Shown: positions 13,201-24,640, counted from the first letter of the stretch. The stretch: 64,000 bases of DNA from Bacteroidetes bacterium SCGC AAA795-G10 (GCA_003130815.1 QFDA01000001.1:510131-574130); one strand, 5' to 3'. Notes: generated by a model not told the origin, from the letters alone. Made by a program: numbers and translations.

Positions 13201-16200
13201 AATAGCTCTGTGGTCACCATCACAGCCACCTTCTCCGCTGCCATGTCACCAAATGCAACGATAAGTATTGGCAGTGTGATCAACAGTGTAGCGATGACAG
13301 CGGTCAGTAGCTCTACCTTTAGATATGTATGGGATGTAGATGCTGCAGGCAACTTAGCTGATGGAACGTACACAGCGACTGTCTCTGGTGTAGATACAAA
13401 CGGAAGAGCTTACGTAGGTACTGAGAGCACAACTTTTTCAATAGACTCGTCAGCTCCAACAGTTTCGTTAACAAGTTCGGATAATGATAATTTAGTTTCT
13501 CCGTCGCAGGTAGTAACTGTGACTGCTGCTTTCTCAGAGGCTATGGCCGCTACACCTACCGTTTCAATACCGGGTATTTTTTCAAATGCAGCCATGACAA
13601 AAATATCAGGTACAAATTCCTACACCTTTACTTGGAATACATCTTCAGGAACACTTTCTGATGGAACGTATTCCCTTACTGTGAGTGGAACAGATCTTGC
13701 GGGAAATTCCTATGTAGCCGGTTCACAAAATATTTCATTTACAGTTGATACAGCTTCTCCTACGCTGAGCATTTCGACAAATGATACTGATAATTTAATT
13801 AAGCCTGGAGACAATATTACTATTACAGCAACCTTTAATGAACCCATGCTTACTGCGCCAAAGTTAACCATAGGCTCAGCAGTAAATAATGCTAATTTAA
13901 CAGCAACCAATAGTACAACGTGGACATACTCCTGGAATACAAGTGGAGTATCAGCGGGAAGCTATACAGTAACATTTACAGGGCAAGATATCGTTGGTAA
14001 TAGTTACTCTGGAAATCAGAGCATAACAATTAACTTAGATAATACTTCTCCCTCGGTCACTATTACAGACAACGATACTGACGACATTCTTTCTTCTAGT
14101 TCAAATGTTGTTATTACTGCAACCTTTAGTGAGCCTATGGCAGGGATTCCAACGATAACCATAGGAGATGGTGTGACCAACGCCAATATGACTTCTACAA
14201 GTTCTTCGGTTTGGACCTACACCCTTGACATGAGTAATTGGTCTGGAACCGTGAGTAGTGCAACTGTAAGTATCACAGGAATAGATTTAGCAGGCAACAG
14301 TCTTGCAGGTAAAGGAATTGTAACTGACAATTTAGTTTTAAACATAAATGCAGACACACCAAATGTTCTCTCGGGGGCAACATTAAATGACGCTTCTTCA
14401 CAGAACAATAATTTTACTAATTACGGAGCAGCTCTTGTGACAAGCAACTCAGGAAACTACTTTGATTTTTCAGCAGGAGACTATTTCCGATCAGTAGCTA
14501 ATGCAAAACTCAACGGCATGTCTGCAAGATTCCCAATTACTGTGACTACTAGAATCAAAACTACTTCATCTAATAATCAGCATTTACTTACCCTTGGAAG
14601 AGCAGGTACTTTTGATGGAGAATCTATTTTCAGATTAAACTCAGGCTATGCTAGTCAGTGGTCATATAAAGGAGGTTTGGGTTACTCTCATACCAACTCT
14701 GCCGCCAACAGAAGTACTGTTCAAGTAAATGATGGACAGTGGCATGAAATTACTTGGGTTAACACAGGGTCCAATGAATCTTCAGGTATAAAAATTTACA
14801 TTGATGGTGTTTTAAATAAAACTGTAACTGGTGTAACTCGTAGTAATACTTACAATAATGTTTGGAGCTATATTGGTAAAGACGGCAGAGATAATAATGA
14901 TTTTTTCGTTGGTCAGATATCTAAAATATTAGTCTATAACACAGGGCTCACTGATGCCCAGGTTAATCAGAATTACTCTGGTGGGGATAATTTAACCTTC
15001 ACAATCGACCTTACCGGTCCCAAGGTAACCTCGATTACTACAGCTACCCCTGATGGTATTTATACGGATGATGATGTAAACCCATCGAACTCAGATACAA
15101 TAAGCTTTACAGTAAACTTTGATGAGCCGGTTACAATAACGGGCAGTCCAAGAATTCCTCTTAATAATATTACAGATGCTAATGGCAATCCTGTTTATGC
15201 TACTTACGTGTCCGGCTCAGGAACCGCTAGTGCTACTTTTGTCTACACGGTAAAAGAAGGGGATCTTTCTAATGGTGTTCAGATCGCGTCTTCTGGTAGT
15301 ATCGATCTAAATGGAGGCAGTGTAGAGGACCTTTATGGCAATACGGGGGATGCTAGTTTTTCAACCAATAGCGTCTCACTTTCTACAGGTATCGAGCTTA
15401 AAGCAACAGACCCAGGCCTTAGTGTAACCTTGAGTTCTAATAATGGTGGTTCTTCTGCCAGTGCTAAGGAGGGTGATGTGATTACTGTAACGGTGGTCTC
15501 AGACCAGCCTTGGGCCCTTAACGCATCCACTATATCGATGACTGTAACAGGACTGGCCTCTCAGCCTAACTTGAACTTTACTCAGACTAGCACCAGCCCT
15601 TATACCTATACAGCGAACTTTACCCTTACCGCTTCTAATACCTACAGTGATGGGGACATTAACTTTGCTATCTCAGCCTCTGATACAATATCATCGACTA
15701 AGGTAACTACAGCCAATAGTGTCACTGCAAACCAAAGTGTGCTTACCTCAGACTTTAAATTAGACAATACCGCTCCAACTATAACCAGCACAGCCTCACT
15801 GACCATTATAGAAGGTACGACTTCTGCAGGCCCTGTTGAGGCAGATGAGACGGCTACCTTTGCCATTACAGGAGGTGCTGATCAGACAAATGTTACTATC
15901 GATCCACAGACCGGTATACTTACTATCGATCCTGCACCGATCCTTGGAGGCAATACGGATGATGATGAGGATGGGATCTATGAGGTAATTGTTACTGCCA
16001 CCGATAGTGTGGGTTACACTGTTACAGAGACTATACAAATAGAGGTAGTAGAGCAAAGCATAGAGCCCAGCCCAGAAGATATTGATGGGGACGGTATACC
16101 AAATGGTTTAGATACAGATAAAGACAACGATGGGGTGAACGATAATTTTGACAGCTTCCCGGAGGATCCTAACGAGCAGTATGACAGTGATGGTGATGGT

Positions 16201-19200
16201 ATTGGGAATAATGCGGACAGCGATGATGATAATGACGGCTTTACAGATAGTGATGAAGCCCTTGCAGGCACTAATCCCCTAGATCCTTTTAGCTTCCCTA
16301 CCGATAGGGATAACGACAAGCTTCCTGATAGCCTTGAGCCAGGACTTGGTACAGATCCTAGTAACCCTGATTCAGACAACGATGGGGTTATCGATGGAGA
16401 AGACGACTTCCCAACCGATCCAAATTATACTACCGACACGGATGGCGATGGGCTTCCTAATAAGACGGATCCTGATGATGATAATGACGGATTAAAAGAT
16501 GAGGAAGATCCCTTCCCTCTGGATCCAAACAATCAGACCGATACAGATGGTGACGGGCTTAATGACAGTATTGATCCGGATGATGATAATGACGGCTTTA
16601 CCGATAACCAAGAGATTGTCGCCGGCACAGATCCTTTAGATCCAGACAGTGTACCTGAGGATACGGACAAAGACGGTCTTACCGATAGTGAAGAAGGTCT
16701 TTTAGGAACAGACTCTAAAAATCCAGATACTGACGGAGACGGTATTAGTGACCGCGATGACTCTTTCCCACTAGATCCAAACCGAGGTCTTGACTCTGAC
16801 GGAGACGGTGTTGTAGACACTATAGATCTTGACGATGACAATGATGGGGTAAGGGATAAAGACGATGCCTTCCCACTGGATCCTAATGAGACTTCTGATT
16901 ACGACGGTGACGGTGTTGGTGATCGCGCAGATCCAGATGATGATAATGACGGTTATGACGATGTTGTAGAGATTGAGGACGGCACAGATCCTAAAGATGC
17001 CCTTGACTATCCTCGTGATCCTGATCAGGACGGCCTTACAACAAACCAAGAGATAGAACTAGGAACAGACCCTGCTAATCCAGATACCGATGGGGATGGC
17101 ATCAGTGACCTTAACGATCCTGAGCCGCTCACCCCTGGAGGAACTACCGACACAGACAGGGACGGTATTATTGACAGCCTTGACCCGGACGATGACAACG
17201 ACGGTTATAACGACCTATTGGAACTAGAGCTAGGTACAGATCCTAAAGATCCTGAGAGTACCCCTGCGGATAGAGATAAGGATTACCTGCCTGATGCTAA
17301 AGAAAAAGAAGCAGGAACAGATATCGATGATCCCGATACTGATGGGGACGGTATTATAGACGGAAGGGATGACTTCCCACTAGATCCTAATGCTTCTCAA
17401 GATACCGACAAAGACGGCATCCCAGATGATAAAGATGATGACGATGATAATGACGGGGTAGAAGACGATAAGGACGACTTCCCTAAAGATCCAAGGGAGA
17501 GTATAGATACTGATGGAGACGGTATTGGTGATAACGGAGACCGTGATGATGATGACGACGGGTACTCTGACTACACAGAGACCCTAGCAGGTTCTGACCC
17601 TAAAGACCCTGAAAGTAAACCTGTTGATACCGACAACGACCTGCTCTCTGATGTGCAAGAAAATATTATAGGAACCGATCCTAACGATCCTGATACTGAC
17701 GATGACGGTCTACCGGATGGCTCTGACCCATCACCACTAGATCCTGATAATAAGACATCGACTGATGACTTTGATGGAGACGGCATCCCTGACGATGTTG
17801 ATCCGGATGATGATAACGACGGGGTACCAGATAGTAGAGACCGCTTCCCAAGAGATCCTGATGAGAGTCGCGACTCCGATGGGGATGGTATTGGGGATAA
17901 TAAAGATCCTGACAGAGATGGTGATGGGGTAGATAATATTGAAGACCTGTTCCCTGACGATCCTAGAGAGTCTTCTGATAGTGATGGCGATGGTATTGGA
18001 GACAACGCTGACCTGGATGATGATAATGACGGTTATCCTGATAACATAGAGATAGTAGAAGGCAGTGATCCGCTTGATCCAACCAGTATTCCTGAGGATG
18101 CTGACAAGGACGGGCTCTCTGATGCTGAAGAAGCCTTAAGAGGTACAGATCCTAATAATTACGATACCGATGGGGATGGGGTGAACGATAGAATCGATGC
18201 CTTCCCATTAGATCCTGATCACAATAGTGACCAAGATGGAGACGGTATCCCTGATCTACTGGATCCGGATGACGACAACGACGGGGTGCCTGATAGAACA
18301 GACATCTTCCCTTACGATCCAACAGAGAGTGAGGATACAGACTCTGATGGTATAGGAAACAATGCCGACAAGGATGATGATAATGACGGTTATCCTGATG
18401 TAATTGAAATTAAAGCTGGAACAGATCCTAAAGACAAAGAAGACTTCCCAGAAGATGTAGATGGCGACGGACTCTCTGATTTAGAAGAACAGATTATAGG
18501 TACTGATCCTAGAGACCCTGACACTGACGGCGATGGGGTTAACGACCTAGAGGATCCCTTCCCACTAGATCCTAAGTTCACTAAAGACAGCGATCAAGAC
18601 GGTATCCCTGATCTTATCGATCCAGATGATGATAATGATGGTGCCCCTGATGGTGAAGATGCCTTCCCGCTAGATCCTAAAGAGCAGTTCGATACTGACG
18701 GGGACGGTATAGGAGACAACAAAGACAAGGATGATGACAACGACGGCTATAGTGATGTGGATGAGCTGTTGCAAGATACTGATCCTAAAGATCCTGAGAG
18801 CAATCCACTGGATACTGACCAAGATGGTGTCTCAGACTTTTTAGAAGAGCTTACAGGAACAGATCCTGAAAACCCTGATACTGACGGAGACGGAGTAATT
18901 GACGGAGAAGACGACTTCCCACTGGATCCTAAATACAGCAGTGATAATGATGGAGACGGGATCCCAGACGAAGTAGATGTCTATGGTGATAACGACTCTG
19001 ACGACCTGGGAGATGTGCCTGATATTGATGATGACAACGATGGGATTACCGATGTGGCAGAGAATGTATTTATAACCTATTACCAGAACTATAAAATCTC
19101 TATCGGTGGATCGGCAGGTAAAGCCACTCCGATTACCTTTGTTAAAGAGGAGCCTAAGACAGATCGTAATGTAGGTAAGTGGAAGGTGCGTAAAAAAGTA

Positions 19201-20718
19201 GTTGGCGGAGCGGATGCTGACAAAGTGAAAATCGTAGGGGGAGAACCTGCAGCAAAAGGATCGCAGAAGTACTACTCGCCTTATGCTAAAGGGAAGAAAA
19301 ATCTAGGAGAAGGGTATCTGGCCTTTGTTAATGTACCTGATCCTAATAATCCTGATGATGCAAACAAGGATGGTGTTTACGAGGTAGAGATCGCCTATGT
19401 TAATACAACTGCTGGGGATCCTAACGTACCTATTCCTAAGTCTGAGCAGCGTATAGAAATCAATCCTAAAAGCGAGGAGATCTTTGAGCTGGATACCAAT
19501 ATCACTCCTGTGCAACAGGTCTCACCAGATCTGATTAGCTCTGATACGGATGCCGATGGAATTATCAACTCCCGGGACCCAGATGATGATGGAGATCACA
19601 TCTATAGCGAGTTCGAAGGCTCGGTAATTGAAGGTATAAAGGAAATAATTAGTAGTGCTTCGATAAATTCGTTAGACACAGACGGGGACGGTTTTGAGGA
19701 CTTTTTAGACCCTGACGATGATAATGACGGCGTCTTCAGTCTGTATGAAGGTACGGATCCTAACGGTGACTTCAATCCTAATGATGCTATTGACAGTGAC
19801 AGGGACGGTACGCCAGATTACCTGGATGCTGATGATGACGGAGACGGCATTGCCTCTATTGATGAGTCGCCTGACTTAGATCAAGACGGTATCCCAACCG
19901 ATGCCATGGACTTTGACGGGGACCGTACGCCAGATTATTTAGATACCGATGATGAGAACGATGGGGTGCCTTCTAAGTATGAGGTCCTACAAACAGGAAG
20001 AAGCGCAAGAGCAGTCGTGCTAGATACCGATAGGGATGGTACTGCAGACCATCATGATTTAGATGACGACAACGATGGGGTGCCTTCAATCTTCGAGATC
20101 ACAGAGCCTGGAGAAAACTTTGCCTTAGATACCGACGGGGATGGTATCTTAGATCATGTTGATCCTGATGACGACCAGGACGGACTGCTTACTATAGAGG
20201 AAGACCTTAATGGTAACGGTGACCCTCGGGATGATGACACAGACTTTGATGGTAAGGCCAACTATTTAGAGTCGCTGTACTTAGATGCAGATGGTGACGG
20301 AGTGGTGGATCAGTTAGATAGTGTTGACAGTGATCCTTATAATGATCAGGATGGGGACGGCTTCCCTAACTTAGATGAGACCCTAGCAGGTACAGATCCA
20401 CTTTTAGCAAGTAGCTTCCCAGAAGGTTTTGATAATGCGAGCTTAAGAGAGTCTATTGAGATTGTCAACTTCTTCTCTCCAAATGGAGACGGTAGGAATG
20501 ATACTTGGCAGGTAAGAGAAATTGATCGATATTTAAACAATCAAGTATGGATTTATTCTAGAACAGGAACAGAGTTGTTTACTGCTAAACCATATAATAA
20601 TGATTGGAATGGAACGTTAAATGGGGTAGAACTGCCTGCAGGAAGTTACTACTATCGCATAGATTTAGACGGCAACGGTAGTGTTGATTTTGAAGGATGG
20701 TTCTATCTTACAAGATAA
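4243..20718 (+). CDS. Giant multidomain cell-surface adhesin (5491 aa) with T9SS type-B C-terminal sorting domain
   Basis: Single uninterrupted ORF. N-terminal hydrophobic signal ([18 protein letters not shown]); DUF285/BspA repeats; Ig-like domains; FG-GAP repeats; LamG-like segment; cadherin-like segment; TSP3 DxDxDG repeats; C-terminus [38 protein letters not shown]...[23 protein letters not shown] matches gliding-motility-associated/T9SS type-B CTDs. Confidence 0.95.
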   Translation: MFLVTKLFRSGLKSVRFNYKSLLTILLFIFSYSFYGQNFQLASNNKTITCDGASFGQTGVVGGKTYTKVNRSTLQTMISNGSDVTCVCTSGITNMQGLFQNNQTFNQDISSWDTSNVSNMQGLFQNARAFNQDIGYWDVSSMNDQNGVNQLFDNATNLNQDLSYWCFPNNYNIYQNRQNIWGNNNPIKNNSSLRPRFSGRSPACRTAKVAPPPSGSNSPATLTITSNDSDNIITTGQVTLTATFSQNMAASPTISITGVVTNVAMTQGSSAAVWTYYWQVPSNISSGTTLNVTATATDTNSLPYSGNASLTLTISPRFYLASNGVTVKCSGCSAGDTGMVSGTLYTAVVNGSGTNGIQTYVNAGNYNLVTTLVTNMSRLFVSNTSFNSNIGSWDTSNVTDMSEMFSGATSFNQNIGAWDTSSVTNMSDTFRDATSFNQNINSWDTSNVTNMLRMFMNASAFNGNIGSWDTSSVTNMDAMFNQASAFNQDIGSWDVSSVTDMSSMFAYTTAFNQDINSWNTSSVTRMQRMFRSASTFNQNIGSWDTSSVTTMFGMFEGATLFNQNIGAWDTSSVTEMEDMFRSARAFNNGGSNAINNWDTSKVTTMAEMFYQATVFNQDIGSWDTSNVTTIYGMFTGGPFAQFRTIFNQDIGSWDVSSVTNMTSVFYQNLAFNQDLSGWCVSNFSSEPSNFSRVFGGNWHSQSSKHPQWGTCPTSNSPATLTITSNDSDNVITSGQVTLTATFSINMNASPKISISGVVTNVSMTQGASAAVWTYYWQVPSNISSGTTLNVTATATDTNNLPYSGNASLTLTISPTFYLASNGVTVKCSGCSAGDTGMVSGVLYTAHDNTSLANKNRTDTDWDRVVTTLVTDMRDLFKNQNSFNQNISSWDTSNVTNMIDMFNQANAFNQDISYWDTSSVTNMLQMFRYASDFDQDIGSWDTSNVFNMSGMFINASSFNNGGSNSINNWNTSKVENLGSMFYNADAFNQNIGSWNTSSVKNMGFLFKDNRSFNQDISSWNTSSVTTMIEMFNGATAFNQDIGSWNTSNVTIMYYMFKNATNFNKNIGSWDTSSVIDMSQMFYNADAFNQDIGNWDTSSVRTITAMFMYNDGFNQDIGNWDTSSLTSMSFMFYGATGFNQDLSGWCVPDIGSEPSSFNTGANATWRNTASKQPEWGVCNSNVSVTLTDTDADNLLASSDTVTITATFTEAMTATPTISITGVVTNILMNKTSGASNTQLGADIDGKAAGDLFGYSVSLSSDGSRVAIGGDLDAVNLFTATPSGSKSTGYVRVYDYNGSAWAQVGGDINAETTYDYFGASVSLSSDGSKLAIGAPGYDGNSNYSVIGNVRIFQYQVISGTATWTQLGPSIVGEANADTSGWYVSLSSDGSRVAISGHNNNGNGNNSGHVRVFQYQVISGTATWTQLGPDIDGEAADDNFGNALTLSSDGSIVAIGAGGNDGNGNNSGHVRIFQYQVISGTATWTQLGQDIDGEAADDRSGQHSLSSDGLRVAIAAPLNDGNGSNSGHVRIYDYDGSAWVQVGADIDGEAANEFFGTNVSLSSDGSRVVVGSMGGDGNGSDSGHLRIYDFNGSAWVQVGVDIDGEAAGDNSGSSVSLSSDGSIVAIGARNNDGANGADSGHVRVYSISSGESYQYTWDIDSGSTPPSGTYYATVSGTTVATGGAYSGTESITFILDTSSPTVTLTSTDINNVVNASQVVTITAGFSKAMTPTPTISITGIVTNVIMGLVDYSVSSPVVFSVSVANSGGNKYFIDSQRQLSLILVPGQTYRFDQSDSSNAGHPIRFSTTSDGTHNSGSAYTTNVTAVGTPGQSGAYTLITIPSNGPSKLYYYCANHSSMGGDVTKGIGYFYRWDTSSGTLTTGNYTATVSGTDLIGNPYVAGTQSITFSVDTTSPTLTITTPPGPKVSNSSLVVTLTYDEAVTGLTTNTAQFSEAINIASLQLLSASSDGRTYTVRITPQAEGLVKLTHAPGSPPVKDLAGNSIASTVSCSFTYDTTGPTVTLSDTDDDNLLAASDTVTITALFNEAMTSTPTISISGTSISNQVMSLITAASATGSFTQLGADIDGEAAGDQSGWSVSISSDGTRVAIGAPNNDSTNNSNNHNSGHVRIYDYNGTAWVQVGADIDGVESRDFSGYSVSLSADGTRVAIGAYGHNKNGAQNAGHVRIYQYTPSGSSSWTLYGDIEGHGANDGSGFSVSLSADGKRLAIGAYLNDGLSNGSRTDSGHVRIFDNTSGSSWVQVGSDIDGDSAGDRSGSAVSLSSDGSRVAIGAEQNGGRGYVSIYELQSGTWTKLGNNINGEGANDKNGCSVSLNSDGSIVAMGAPRNAGGGDSRGHVRIFRWSGSAWVQLGADIDGEANNDFSGGGNNGQSVSLSSDGLRVAIGATHNDGANGADSGHVRIYDYVGSSWVKVGIDIDGEAAGDYSGRSVSLTPDGSTIAIGAVSNEGRFGGGSRGHTRVYSLPVDSYQYAWDVDSGGAPSDGTYRATVAGADKAGNAYSGTDSITFTIDSTPPTVILTDTDADNIISTTLSPTNTVTITASFSKSMAATPTIYITGVVTNVAMTRISGTNSYTYNWNTSTPTLAAGAYSVTVSGTDAIGNAYAGTDSITFTISPTFYLDANGVTVKCRGCSAGDQGVVNGVIYTALDQTMFAAKAASDNNWGQMVTTLVTDMSDKFKDATSFNQNISSWDTSNVTTMYGMFDNARSFNQNIGSWNTSSVSDTRVMFRNARVFNQNIGSWNTSSVTNMFRMFSTASAFNNGGSNTINNWNTSSVTNMSYMFGSATVFNQNIGGWDTSSVTSMQDMFNNAWAFNQNIGSWNTSSVTSMIRMFRDARAFNNGGSNSINNWDTSSVSATTYMFGDAEVFNQDIGNWDTSNVTAMNNMFHGATAFNQDIGNWNTSNVTNMISILSAASAFNQDLSGWCVPNIGSEPTSFNFNANATWRNDANKQPQWGTCPAPQVTLTDSDADNYVLNSSVVTITATFSAAMSPNATISIGSVINSVAMTAVSSSTFRYVWDVDAAGNLADGTYTATVSGVDTNGRAYVGTESTTFSIDSSAPTVSLTSSDNDNLVSPSQVVTVTAAFSEAMAATPTVSIPGIFSNAAMTKISGTNSYTFTWNTSSGTLSDGTYSLTVSGTDLAGNSYVAGSQNISFTVDTASPTLSISTNDTDNLIKPGDNITITATFNEPMLTAPKLTIGSAVNNANLTATNSTTWTYSWNTSGVSAGSYTVTFTGQDIVGNSYSGNQSITINLDNTSPSVTITDNDTDDILSSSSNVVITATFSEPMAGIPTITIGDGVTNANMTSTSSSVWTYTLDMSNWSGTVSSATVSITGIDLAGNSLAGKGIVTDNLVLNINADTPNVLSGATLNDASSQNNNFTNYGAALVTSNSGNYFDFSAGDYFRSVANAKLNGMSARFPITVTTRIKTTSSNNQHLLTLGRAGTFDGESIFRLNSGYASQWSYKGGLGYSHTNSAANRSTVQVNDGQWHEITWVNTGSNESSGIKIYIDGVLNKTVTGVTRSNTYNNVWSYIGKDGRDNNDFFVGQISKILVYNTGLTDAQVNQNYSGGDNLTFTIDLTGPKVTSITTATPDGIYTDDDVNPSNSDTISFTVNFDEPVTITGSPRIPLNNITDANGNPVYATYVSGSGTASATFVYTVKEGDLSNGVQIASSGSIDLNGGSVEDLYGNTGDASFSTNSVSLSTGIELKATDPGLSVTLSSNNGGSSASAKEGDVITVTVVSDQPWALNASTISMTVTGLASQPNLNFTQTSTSPYTYTANFTLTASNTYSDGDINFAISASDTISSTKVTTANSVTANQSVLTSDFKLDNTAPTITSTASLTIIEGTTSAGPVEADETATFAITGGADQTNVTIDPQTGILTIDPAPILGGNTDDDEDGIYEVIVTATDSVGYTVTETIQIEVVEQSIEPSPEDIDGDGIPNGLDTDKDNDGVNDNFDSFPEDPNEQYDSDGDGIGNNADSDDDNDGFTDSDEALAGTNPLDPFSFPTDRDNDKLPDSLEPGLGTDPSNPDSDNDGVIDGEDDFPTDPNYTTDTDGDGLPNKTDPDDDNDGLKDEEDPFPLDPNNQTDTDGDGLNDSIDPDDDNDGFTDNQEIVAGTDPLDPDSVPEDTDKDGLTDSEEGLLGTDSKNPDTDGDGISDRDDSFPLDPNRGLDSDGDGVVDTIDLDDDNDGVRDKDDAFPLDPNETSDYDGDGVGDRADPDDDNDGYDDVVEIEDGTDPKDALDYPRDPDQDGLTTNQEIELGTDPANPDTDGDGISDLNDPEPLTPGGTTDTDRDGIIDSLDPDDDNDGYNDLLELELGTDPKDPESTPADRDKDYLPDAKEKEAGTDIDDPDTDGDGIIDGRDDFPLDPNASQDTDKDGIPDDKDDDDDNDGVEDDKDDFPKDPRESIDTDGDGIGDNGDRDDDDDGYSDYTETLAGSDPKDPESKPVDTDNDLLSDVQENIIGTDPNDPDTDDDGLPDGSDPSPLDPDNKTSTDDFDGDGIPDDVDPDDDNDGVPDSRDRFPRDPDESRDSDGDGIGDNKDPDRDGDGVDNIEDLFPDDPRESSDSDGDGIGDNADLDDDNDGYPDNIEIVEGSDPLDPTSIPEDADKDGLSDAEEALRGTDPNNYDTDGDGVNDRIDAFPLDPDHNSDQDGDGIPDLLDPDDDNDGVPDRTDIFPYDPTESEDTDSDGIGNNADKDDDNDGYPDVIEIKAGTDPKDKEDFPEDVDGDGLSDLEEQIIGTDPRDPDTDGDGVNDLEDPFPLDPKFTKDSDQDGIPDLIDPDDDNDGAPDGEDAFPLDPKEQFDTDGDGIGDNKDKDDDNDGYSDVDELLQDTDPKDPESNPLDTDQDGVSDFLEELTGTDPENPDTDGDGVIDGEDDFPLDPKYSSDNDGDGIPDEVDVYGDNDSDDLGDVPDIDDDNDGITDVAENVFITYYQNYKISIGGSAGKATPITFVKEEPKTDRNVGKWKVRKKVVGGADADKVKIVGGEPAAKGSQKYYSPYAKGKKNLGEGYLAFVNVPDPNNPDDANKDGVYEVEIAYVNTTAGDPNVPIPKSEQRIEINPKSEEIFELDTNITPVQQVSPDLISSDTDADGIINSRDPDDDGDHIYSEFEGSVIEGIKEIISSASINSLDTDGDGFEDFLDPDDDNDGVFSLYEGTDPNGDFNPNDAIDSDRDGTPDYLDADDDGDGIASIDESPDLDQDGIPTDAMDFDGDRTPDYLDTDDENDGVPSKYEVLQTGRSARAVVLDTDRDGTADHHDLDDDNDGVPSIFEITEPGENFALDTDGDGILDHVDPDDDQDGLLTIEEDLNGNGDPRDDDTDFDGKANYLESLYLDADGDGVVDQLDSVDSDPYNDQDGDGFPNLDETLAGTDPLLASSFPEGFDNASLRESIEIVNFFSPNGDGRNDTWQVREIDRYLNNQVWIYSRTGTELFTAKPYNNDWNGTLNGVELPAGSYYYRIDLDGNGSVDFEGWFYLTR
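4495..4860 (+). repeat. DUF285/BspA-like repeat block 0 (short, degenerate)
   Basis: [52 protein letters not shown]-terminal Cys cap (WCFPNN...PAC). Confidence 0.8.
5191..6380 (+). repeat. DUF285/BspA-like repeat block 1 (about 11 units of about 25 aa / 75 nt)
   Basis: Repeated [21 protein letters not shown](D/N)IGS; N-cap [22 protein letters not shown]-cap [10 protein letters not shown]...WGTC. Confidence 0.9.
6685..7771 (+). repeat. DUF285/BspA-like repeat block 2 (about 10 units)
   Basis: Same 25-aa unit, with the same N-cap ([11 protein letters not shown]) and C-cap ([10 protein letters not shown]...WGVC). Confidence 0.9.
7946..9170 (+). repeat. FG-GAP repeat block 1 (7 units; predicted 7-bladed propeller)
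   Basis: Seven copies of (T/V)Q(L/V)[45 protein letters not shown](Y/F). Confidence 0.85.
9490..9831 (+). other. Cupredoxin-like insert domain
   Basis: [33 protein letters not shown]...[13 protein letters not shown]; candidate type-1 Cu ligands His (codon 9631), Cys (9784), His (9793), Met (9802). Confidence 0.6.
10456..11675 (+). repeat. FG-GAP repeat block 2 (7 units; predicted 7-bladed propeller)
   Basis: Seven copies of the same unit, starting [32 protein letters not shown] and ending [32 protein letters not shown]. Confidence 0.85.
12121..13158 (+). repeat. DUF285/BspA-like repeat block 3 (about 9 units)
   Basis: [22 protein letters not shown]-cap, 25-aa units, [20 protein letters not shown]...WGTC C-cap. 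Confidence 0.9.
14320..14990 (+). other. LamG/concanavalin A-like domain within the giant adhesin
   Basis: [37 protein letters not shown]...[11 protein letters not shown]...[30 protein letters not shown]...[36 protein letters not shown]. Confidence 0.75.
16075..19060 (+). repeat. Thrombospondin type-3 (TSP3) Ca-binding repeat array with a 357-nt higher-order period
   Basis: Dense [22 protein letters not shown]...GTDPxDPxSxPxDTDxDGLxDxEE units. The NDG(Y/F) register falls at 16231, 16588, 16945, 17197, 17554, 18025, 18382 and 18739. Confidence 0.93.
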
Positions 20719-20720
20719 TT

Positions 20721-21635
20721 ATGATAAGAAAAATTACTTTACTCTTCTTACTTATACTCCCCTTGATTGGCTTTAGCCAGCAGGAATCTTATTACTCTTT
20801 GTATAGATATAACATGAATGTAATCAACCCGGCTTTTGCTGGAGCAGATGCTGCCAACATGCTTTCTTTTACCTCAAGAAGCCAGTGGGCTTCTGTACAA
20901 GATGCCCCCAGAACACTCGCCTTTGCCTACTCTTCAGCTAGAGAAAATAATGTAGGCCTGGGACTGTCTGTTGTCTCTGACAAAGTCTTTGTCGAACAAC
21001 AAACCTTTGCCTATGTGGACTTCTCTTACAAACTACAGATGAGTGGGGAGTCAATCCTTTTTCTAGGGCTTAAAGCAGGAGGAAACTTTTATAGTTCTGA
21101 TCCTACAGAGCTCACTACTTACTCCCCCGTGGGAGATCCTAGTAAGGTGAGTCTTAGTAAATTTAATCCCAATGTGGGAGCAGGTGCTTATTTTAAAGCA
21201 ACTAATTATTGGATTTCTTTTTCTATACCAAGGCTTTTTAATGTCAACAGAGAAAATGACAACCTAGCCATTACTGCCAAAGATCGTGTACATACCTATC
21301 TAGGAGCTGGAGTCGATTTACCCGTCTCTAGTGGACTCTATCTAAAGCCTTCGCTGATGCTTAGAAAAGTAAAAGGTCTGCCAACAACCGCTGATATTAC
21401 AGCAATGGTAAGCTGGCAAAATCAATTTGATGTCGGACTCTCTGTTAGAACCAACAGCTCTATGGCACTTATGACAGTAGTTGCTCTGGGCATGTTTGAT
21501 ATCGGTTACGCCTATGAAACTCCAACAGATAACGGACTCTCACAACTAAACTTAAGAACACACGAACTGGTCTTTAGAATTAAACTAGGGCAAGGAGATC
21601 AATCCTCTAAAGAAGGACCTGAAAGCCCAGAATAA
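20721..21635 (+). CDS. PorP/SprF family type IX secretion system membrane protein
   Basis: MIRKITLLFLLILPLIGFSQQESYYSLYRYNMNVINPAFAGADAANMLSFTSRSQWA is a hallmark PorP/SprF N-terminus. Start re-assigned from 20697 to the ATG at 20721, just after the adhesin stop. Confidence 0.93.
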   Translation: MIRKITLLFLLILPLIGFSQQESYYSLYRYNMNVINPAFAGADAANMLSFTSRSQWASVQDAPRTLAFAYSSARENNVGLGLSVVSDKVFVEQQTFAYVDFSYKLQMSGESILFLGLKAGGNFYSSDPTELTTYSPVGDPSKVSLSKFNPNVGAGAYFKATNYWISFSIPRLFNVNRENDNLAITAKDRVHTYLGAGVDLPVSSGLYLKPSLMLRKVKGLPTTADITAMVSWQNQFDVGLSVRTNSSMALMTVVALGMFDIGYAYETPTDNGLSQLNLRTHELVFRIKLGQGDQSSKEGPESPE

Positions 21636-21708
21636 AAGTATTGATTCTTTTATTTTATCAATTTCAGATAATCTTTTAATTAAACATTAAATTCTTATAT
21701 TTAACTAT

Positions 21709-22053
21709 ATGGAAAATATAGCAATTGCTGCACAACTAATAATCGCTGTTTCGATAGTTATAGTGTGGGTCTTTCGTTTTGATAATATAGTGGTAGAGTT
21801 TAAACAATATGGCTTGTCCGATTTAGTAAGGAGCATGGTAGGGGCATCCAAGATTTCTCTGGCTACTCTACTAGTGGTTGGAATATTTTATCAAAAAGTA
21901 GTATTTCTCTCTGCTTTACTTATGGCCTTTTTAATGGTCTGCGCCCAAATAGCGCATATCAGCGTTAAAAATCCTTTTATAAAATATGTCCCGTCTTTTT
22001 GCCTTTTAGTCTTGTCGCTTTTTGTCGCTGCAGTTGATAAGGGTTTGCTGTAG
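21709..22053 (+). CDS. DoxX-like small membrane protein
   Basis: 114 aa, about 4 predicted TM segments, DoxX-like layout. Confidence 0.5.
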   Translation: MENIAIAAQLIIAVSIVIVWVFRFDNIVVEFKQYGLSDLVRSMVGASKISLATLLVVGIFYQKVVFLSALLMAFLMVCAQIAHISVKNPFIKYVPSFCLLVLSLFVAAVDKGLL

Positions 22054-22056
22054 TTC

Positions 22057-22395
22057 ATGACATTTTTACAAATTCTAATCCTGATTTCAGGGATTTCTTT
22101 TGTCTATTACGGCATATCATCTTTTTTTTCAAAAAAAATGAAAGTAGAATACAACAGGTGGGGCTATCCTGAACAGCGTCTTATAATTGGCTCACTTCAG
22201 CTTCTTGGGGGATTGGGCCTTTTTTTAGGTTTTGTTTTTGAACCTTTAATTCCATTATCTTCTGCCTCGCTAATGTTACTTATGTTAGCTGCTATAGGAG
22301 TACGAATTAAAATTGAAGATCAGCCTTTAAGAATGATCCCTGCTCTTTTTTATGCAATATTAAACTTTTTGATATTGGTAAATAGTGCATTCTAA
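22057..22395 (+). CDS. DoxX-like small membrane protein (tandem neighbour)
   Basis: 112 aa; EYNRWGYPEQRLIIGSLQLLGGLGLFLG resembles the DoxX family; 3-nt gap from the previous ORF. Confidence 0.55.
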   Translation: MTFLQILILISGISFVYYGISSFFSKKMKVEYNRWGYPEQRLIIGSLQLLGGLGLFLGFVFEPLIPLSSASLMLLMLAAIGVRIKIEDQPLRMIPALFYAILNFLILVNSAF

Positions 22396-22409
22396 TTAAC
22401 AATATTTTT

Positions 22410-23009
22410 CTAGTAGGAATGCTTACCTACTTCCCATCCCCTTGCTTTAAGAAATTTTTCTGCTGATTTTACTGCTGGATTTTCAAGTTCTGTGCCCATA
22501 CTGTCATTCCAGCGATTTAAATAGCCAAATAAAGCTACCACTCCCAAAATTTCAACAATTTCTCCATCGCTGAAGAATTTTTTTGCTCTAGTCTTTATTT
22601 CTTCTGAAACTCCATTTGGTACTTGAGAGGCTGCGATAGCTAAGTCAAACATTGCTCTATCGGACTCTGAAAATGACTCATGTGATTTATACTCCCAAAT
22701 ATTTTCGAGTCGTTCTTTTGAAGAACCATACCTTTCAGCTGCTCTTATTGCATGAGCTTCACAGTATCGGCATCCTGTTGTCATACTTGACAAATAAGCA
22801 ATCTCTCTTTTCATTGAACTTGTAACAGAGCCCTTGTTTTCCATTACTGCCTGGTTCATTTCTAAAAATGCTTTGGCAATTCTTGGTCGGTACATCATTG
22901 TAAAAAGGCTGTTGGGAGTAAACCCTAATGTTTCATCGTAAAAAGCGGCCATTTCTTTGGCTTGATTTGTACTATTTCTATCCAAAGGAGATACTAAAGG
23001 TTTTTTCAT
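22410..23009 (-). CDS. Carboxymuconolactone decarboxylase/AhpD-like peroxidase-related protein
   Basis: MTTGCRYCEAHAIRAAERYG carries the CxxC...H motif of the AhpD-like family. Confidence 0.75.
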   Translation of the reverse strand: MKKPLVSPLDRNSTNQAKEMAAFYDETLGFTPNSLFTMMYRPRIAKAFLEMNQAVMENKGSVTSSMKREIAYLSSMTTGCRYCEAHAIRAAERYGSSKERLENIWEYKSHESFSESDRAMFDLAIAASQVPNGVSEEIKTRAKKFFSDGEIVEILGVVALFGYLNRWNDSMGTELENPAVKSAEKFLKARGWEVGKHSY

Positions 23010-23017
23010 ATTAAATT

Positions 23018-24322
23018 TTATTGGTTGCTAAATTTTGTTCTTAAGACAATACTATTAAATTTCGAAGAGGCTATAAATCCGACAACTGAAAAGCCAGCTA
23101 AAAAAAGAAAAACTAACTGGTGGCCAAATAGCCCCGGATTATTGTCTAGTAAAACGCCCATTAATGGTCCCATAAAAATATCTGGCGTGTAGCCTATAAC
23201 AGATATAATTCCTACAGCAGTTCCGGTGAATGCATAAGGGATATCTCCTTCTTTTACAGCAGAGAAATATAATGACCTTAGACCATAGGTTCCTATTCCA
23301 GTTATTATTACTGTAAAAATGAAAAACACGCTAAGAGGCGCTTTAATAAATCCTGATGCGAATAGCATTGATCCTAAAATTAACATAATAAACCCTCGTT
23401 TTAGCCATATTGAGCTTGTAGACTTATCTGCTATATAACCAATAAGTATACATACTACTGGGCGCAAATACATCTGGTATGATCCTACTTTTGCAGCATT
23501 GACCTCATCAAATAACATAATCTCAGAAGCATATAGTGATAAAATATCTGTCGCTTTATAACCACAGTAAGCTGATAAAACTATAATAATTAAAAGTCCA
23601 ACTGAGGGATAACGTGCTACTTTTAAAATATTTTTAAATGAACTCTCAATAATTAAGTTTTGAGATTTTTCTTTATTCTCCATCTCACTCATAAAAATAA
23701 ATGATAATACCCCCACTAGCATTACCATTAAAGATGTAAATAAAATTACCCAACGGAAGGCTTCTTTCTTTTGACTAAAAGAAGCTAGGTTTATATCAAC
23801 TGGTATTAATTTTGCAAAAATTAAAATACCAATAGCCCCTATAGTCGCAGCAATAATGCCTCTCCCCCCTTCTAAAAATCCAAAAGCTTTACCTTGGCTT
23901 TGTTCACCTCCCCAATTTCTTGTTGCTTTTATCATTGCTGCCCAAAAAAGAAATGTGGTTGAAAATCCCCAAAAACCATACAAAATCTGAAGTAAATAAA
24001 AAGAAGGAAAAGTTGACATTAAAAATCCACCTATAGAGGTCATTACAAGGGCAGTGCCCATCAAAATTTTAGGCTGAAATCGATCTGCTAAAGTGCCTCC
24101 GTATAGGTACGAAATTAGCGCTACAACCCCATAAGTAGAATATAATGTTCCTAGCTGAAGGTTATCTAATTGGAAAACATCTAAAAATGTTGGTCTGAAA
24201 ATTCGAGCAAGTACAAAAGGTAGAATAAAAACTCCTTCTCCCGCTGTGACAAGAAGCAGAATCCTGAAGAATGAATTTATTCTGTATCTATTTTTATTGA
24301 TAAAGCTGGATTTATATTTTAT
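23018..24322 (-). CDS. MFS transporter; N-terminus extended beyond the listed ORF (start codon unclear)
   Basis: Listed ORF begins at a TTG at 24064, but the same frame stays open to 24322 and encodes TM1-2 (NSFFRILLLVTAGEGVFILPFVLARIFRPTFLDVFQLDNLQLGTLYSTYGVVALISYLYGGTLADRFQPKIL). No ATG/GTG/TTG found in that extension. Confidence 0.75.
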   Translation of the reverse strand: MKYKSSFINKNRYRINSFFRILLLVTAGEGVFILPFVLARIFRPTFLDVFQLDNLQLGTLYSTYGVVALISYLYGGTLADRFQPKILMGTALVMTSIGGFLMSTFPSFYLLQILYGFWGFSTTFLFWAAMIKATRNWGGEQSQGKAFGFLEGGRGIIAATIGAIGILIFAKLIPVDINLASFSQKKEAFRWVILFTSLMVMLVGVLSFIFMSEMENKEKSQNLIIESSFKNILKVARYPSVGLLIIIVLSAYCGYKATDILSLYASEIMLFDEVNAAKVGSYQMYLRPVVCILIGYIADKSTSSIWLKRGFIMLILGSMLFASGFIKAPLSVFFIFTVIITGIGTYGLRSLYFSAVKEGDIPYAFTGTAVGIISVIGYTPDIFMGPLMGVLLDNNPGLFGHQLVFLFLAGFSVVGFIASSKFNSIVLRTKFSNQ

Positions 24323-24409
24323 TTATACCCGTTGAATGTAACAATATACAAATAAGCAAAAATACTTTGGTAAAGTTCTCTTAATGTAAAAGAAGCTCCG
24401 TGTAAAACT

Positions 24410-24640
24410 TTACTCAACGCAATAGGTGTCACCTACTTCATATAGATTGTAAACTTCCTCTGTTACAGAGCCAGACAAAGGTTGACTATTTCCGTCTTCA
24501 TCTAGTCCTAAAGCTGTAAATAGTCCCCAATAAAAATAAAACTTCCCATTACTCTGTTCTTTAAGGGTTATTTCAACGCAGCCTGTTTCTTTTGTGCACC
24601 CCATAGTAAAAAATAAAATGTATAATACTGCTTTTCTCAA
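24410..24640 (-). CDS. Small putative lipoprotein
   Basis: 76 aa, MRKAVLYILFFTMGCTKETG lipobox-like N-terminus. Confidence 0.4.
   Translation of the reverse strand: MRKAVLYILFFTMGCTKETGCVEITLKEQSNGKFYFYWGLFTALGLDEDGNSQPLSGSVTEEVYNLYEVGDTYCVE

Noticed and set aside
16014-18581. Minus-strand ORFs (16014..16379, 16533..16841, 17571..18005, 18390..18581) rich in Ser/Pro/Leu
   Set aside because: They are antisense reads of the repetitive Asp/Gly-rich TSP3 array; low-complexity SPSxS translations are the mirror of GAT/GGT codon repeats.
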